Below are positions 63,446 through 64,000 of a stretch of DNA of 64,000 bases, in pieces (the stretch's first letter is position 1; the number at the start of each line of letters is the position of its first letter). Location: assembly GCA_963735085.1 (NCBI GenBank), contig CAVTJP010000002.1, forward strand, positions 248,001-312,000. Direction: 5' to 3'. The stretch comes from DATJGR01 sp963735085 (GTDB taxonomy: Bacteria > Pseudomonadota > Gammaproteobacteria > Pseudomonadales > Azotimanducaceae). The notes beneath the pieces are model-generated. The model saw nothing but the letters and a program-made list of their open reading frames with translations, did not search any database and was not told the DNA's origin. A program made the position numbers and the translations under genes.

Positions 63446-64000
63446 ATGTCCCATCAGTTGATTGTTCTCCCTGACGACACGTCGAAGCCACTGCTCGACG
63501 CAATCAATGCAGCAAAGCGTTCCCTTAACATTCGGATGTTCCTGTTTACCGATGAAACGTTGCTCGATGCCGTGATCGCCGCCAAGCGCCGCGGCGTCAA
63601 CGTCAGAGTTATGCTCAATCCGGCGCGTCGCAGCGGCGAAACGGAAAACGAAGAATCGCGCGATAGGTTGACGGACGCCGGCATCGAGGTACGCGACAGC
63701 AGCCCGAAATTCGATCTGACCCACCAGAAGTCAATGGTGATCGACAACGAAGTGGGCTACGTCGAATCATTGAATTGGGAGCCGAAGGACCTGACCGAAA
63801 CGCGCGACTATGCCGTCACGACGACACACGGTCTCGAAGTGCAGGAAATGGTTGCGTGTTTCGACTCAGATTGGGAGCAGAAGGTCTTCAAACCGCACCC
63901 CGATTCGCGACTGATCTGGTGCCCAGACAACGGCCGCCAACGCATCGCGGCGTTCATCGATGCGGCGGAACATTCGTTGTACCTGCAGAACGAACGTTAT
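63446..64000 (+). CDS. Phospholipase D-like domain protein (partial, 3' end outside window)
   Basis: 185 residues from ATG 63446 to the window edge. The first HKD half-site is HQKSMVIDN (near 93-101) followed by Glu/Asn ESLNWEPKDLTETRDYA. A second half begins with IAAFIDAAEHSLYLQNERY, matching the repeat start of bilobal PLD proteins (phosphatidylserine/cardiolipin synthase-like or nuclease-like). No signal peptide is seen in this part. The 167 bp between tRNA-Cys and this gene hold no recognisable element. Confidence 0.8.
   Translation, partial: MSHQLIVLPDDTSKPLLDAINAAKRSLNIRMFLFTDETLLDAVIAAKRRGVNVRVMLNPARRSGETENEESRDRLTDAGIEVRDSSPKFDLTHQKSMVIDNEVGYVESLNWEPKDLTETRDYAVTTTHGLEVQEMVACFDSDWEQKVFKPHPDSRLIWCPDNGRQRIAAFIDAAEHSLYLQNERY

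Noticed and set aside
1..64000. CRISPR arrays, IS elements, prophage or integrative element borders
   Set aside because: No regularly spaced direct repeats, transposase or integrase frames, or duplicated tRNA 3' ends were found.

Overview
The window reads as a chromosomal segment of a free-living, GC-rich (roughly 60 % by eye) Gammaproteobacterium. The evidence is gene content and order: lolCDE, exbBD-msbA-lpxK-kdsB-murB, rne divergent from rluC, yceD-rpmF-fabD-fabG-acpP-fabF-mltG-tmk-holB-pilZ, uvrY-uvrC-pgsA followed by tRNA-Cys, phoB-phoR-phoU, and a gammaproteobacterial-type LexA box. I cannot name the genus. There is no insertion sequence, prophage, CRISPR array or rRNA operon here.

Layout. 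1-8.7 kb: a partial histidine phosphatase, a dienelactone hydrolase, the LolCDE lipoprotein exporter, a DUF2062 protein, ComEC, a DUF2244 protein and a PilZ protein carrying a degenerate Nudix domain. 8.9-14.0 kb: clpB behind a heat-shock-like promoter, a small gene behind a LexA-like palindrome, galU and a PLP enzyme. 14.1-20.5 kb: an envelope operon, exbB-exbD-[msbA-lpxK as one reading frame]-kdsB-alkB-murB, ending in a hairpin shared with rne. 20.5-24.6 kb: rne and rluC diverge from a ~495 bp leader region. 24.8-32.1 kb: the fatty-acid / ribosomal L32 / DNA-replication cluster, without plsX, fabH and pabC. 32.1-36.1 kb: an acetyltransferase and two proline-specific peptidases on the minus strand. 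36.1-40.0 kb: a three-subunit molybdenum hydroxylase with a MoaD/ThiS-like carrier protein. 40.1-44.5 kb: an overlapping sugar operon (GH4 glycosidase, PfkB kinase, GalK, GalT). 44.5-46.9 kb: a HAD hydrolase and two divergent SDR dehydrogenases around a palindrome. 46.9-49.7 kb: phoB-phoR-phoU. 49.8-57.3 kb: a dienelactone hydrolase, ribE, DUF1631, PilZ, pyrF and an HDOD-GAF-histidine kinase. 57.3-59.8 kb: two divergent acyl-CoA dehydrogenases, one of glutaryl-CoA type. 60.0-64.0 kb: gacA/uvrY, uvrC, pgsA, tRNA-Cys and a partial phospholipase D-like gene.

How the genes work together. Most are housekeeping: outer-membrane lipoprotein and LPS export, lipid A and Kdo supply, peptidoglycan precursors, fatty acid synthesis, mRNA decay, DNA repair and phosphate signalling. 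Three PilZ proteins point to cyclic-di-GMP signalling. The accessory part (36-47 kb) handles purine- or aromatic-type substrates and alpha-galactosides.

Best candidates for something new: (1) an 87-residue protein with a beta-clamp-binding-like motif at its N-terminus, preceded by a 16/20 match to the LexA consensus; (2) the MsbA-LpxK fusion; (3) a PilZ domain with intact c-di-GMP motifs joined to a Nudix fold that has lost its catalytic residues; (4) a galactokinase with an altered sugar-contact residue in a GH4/PfkB operon.
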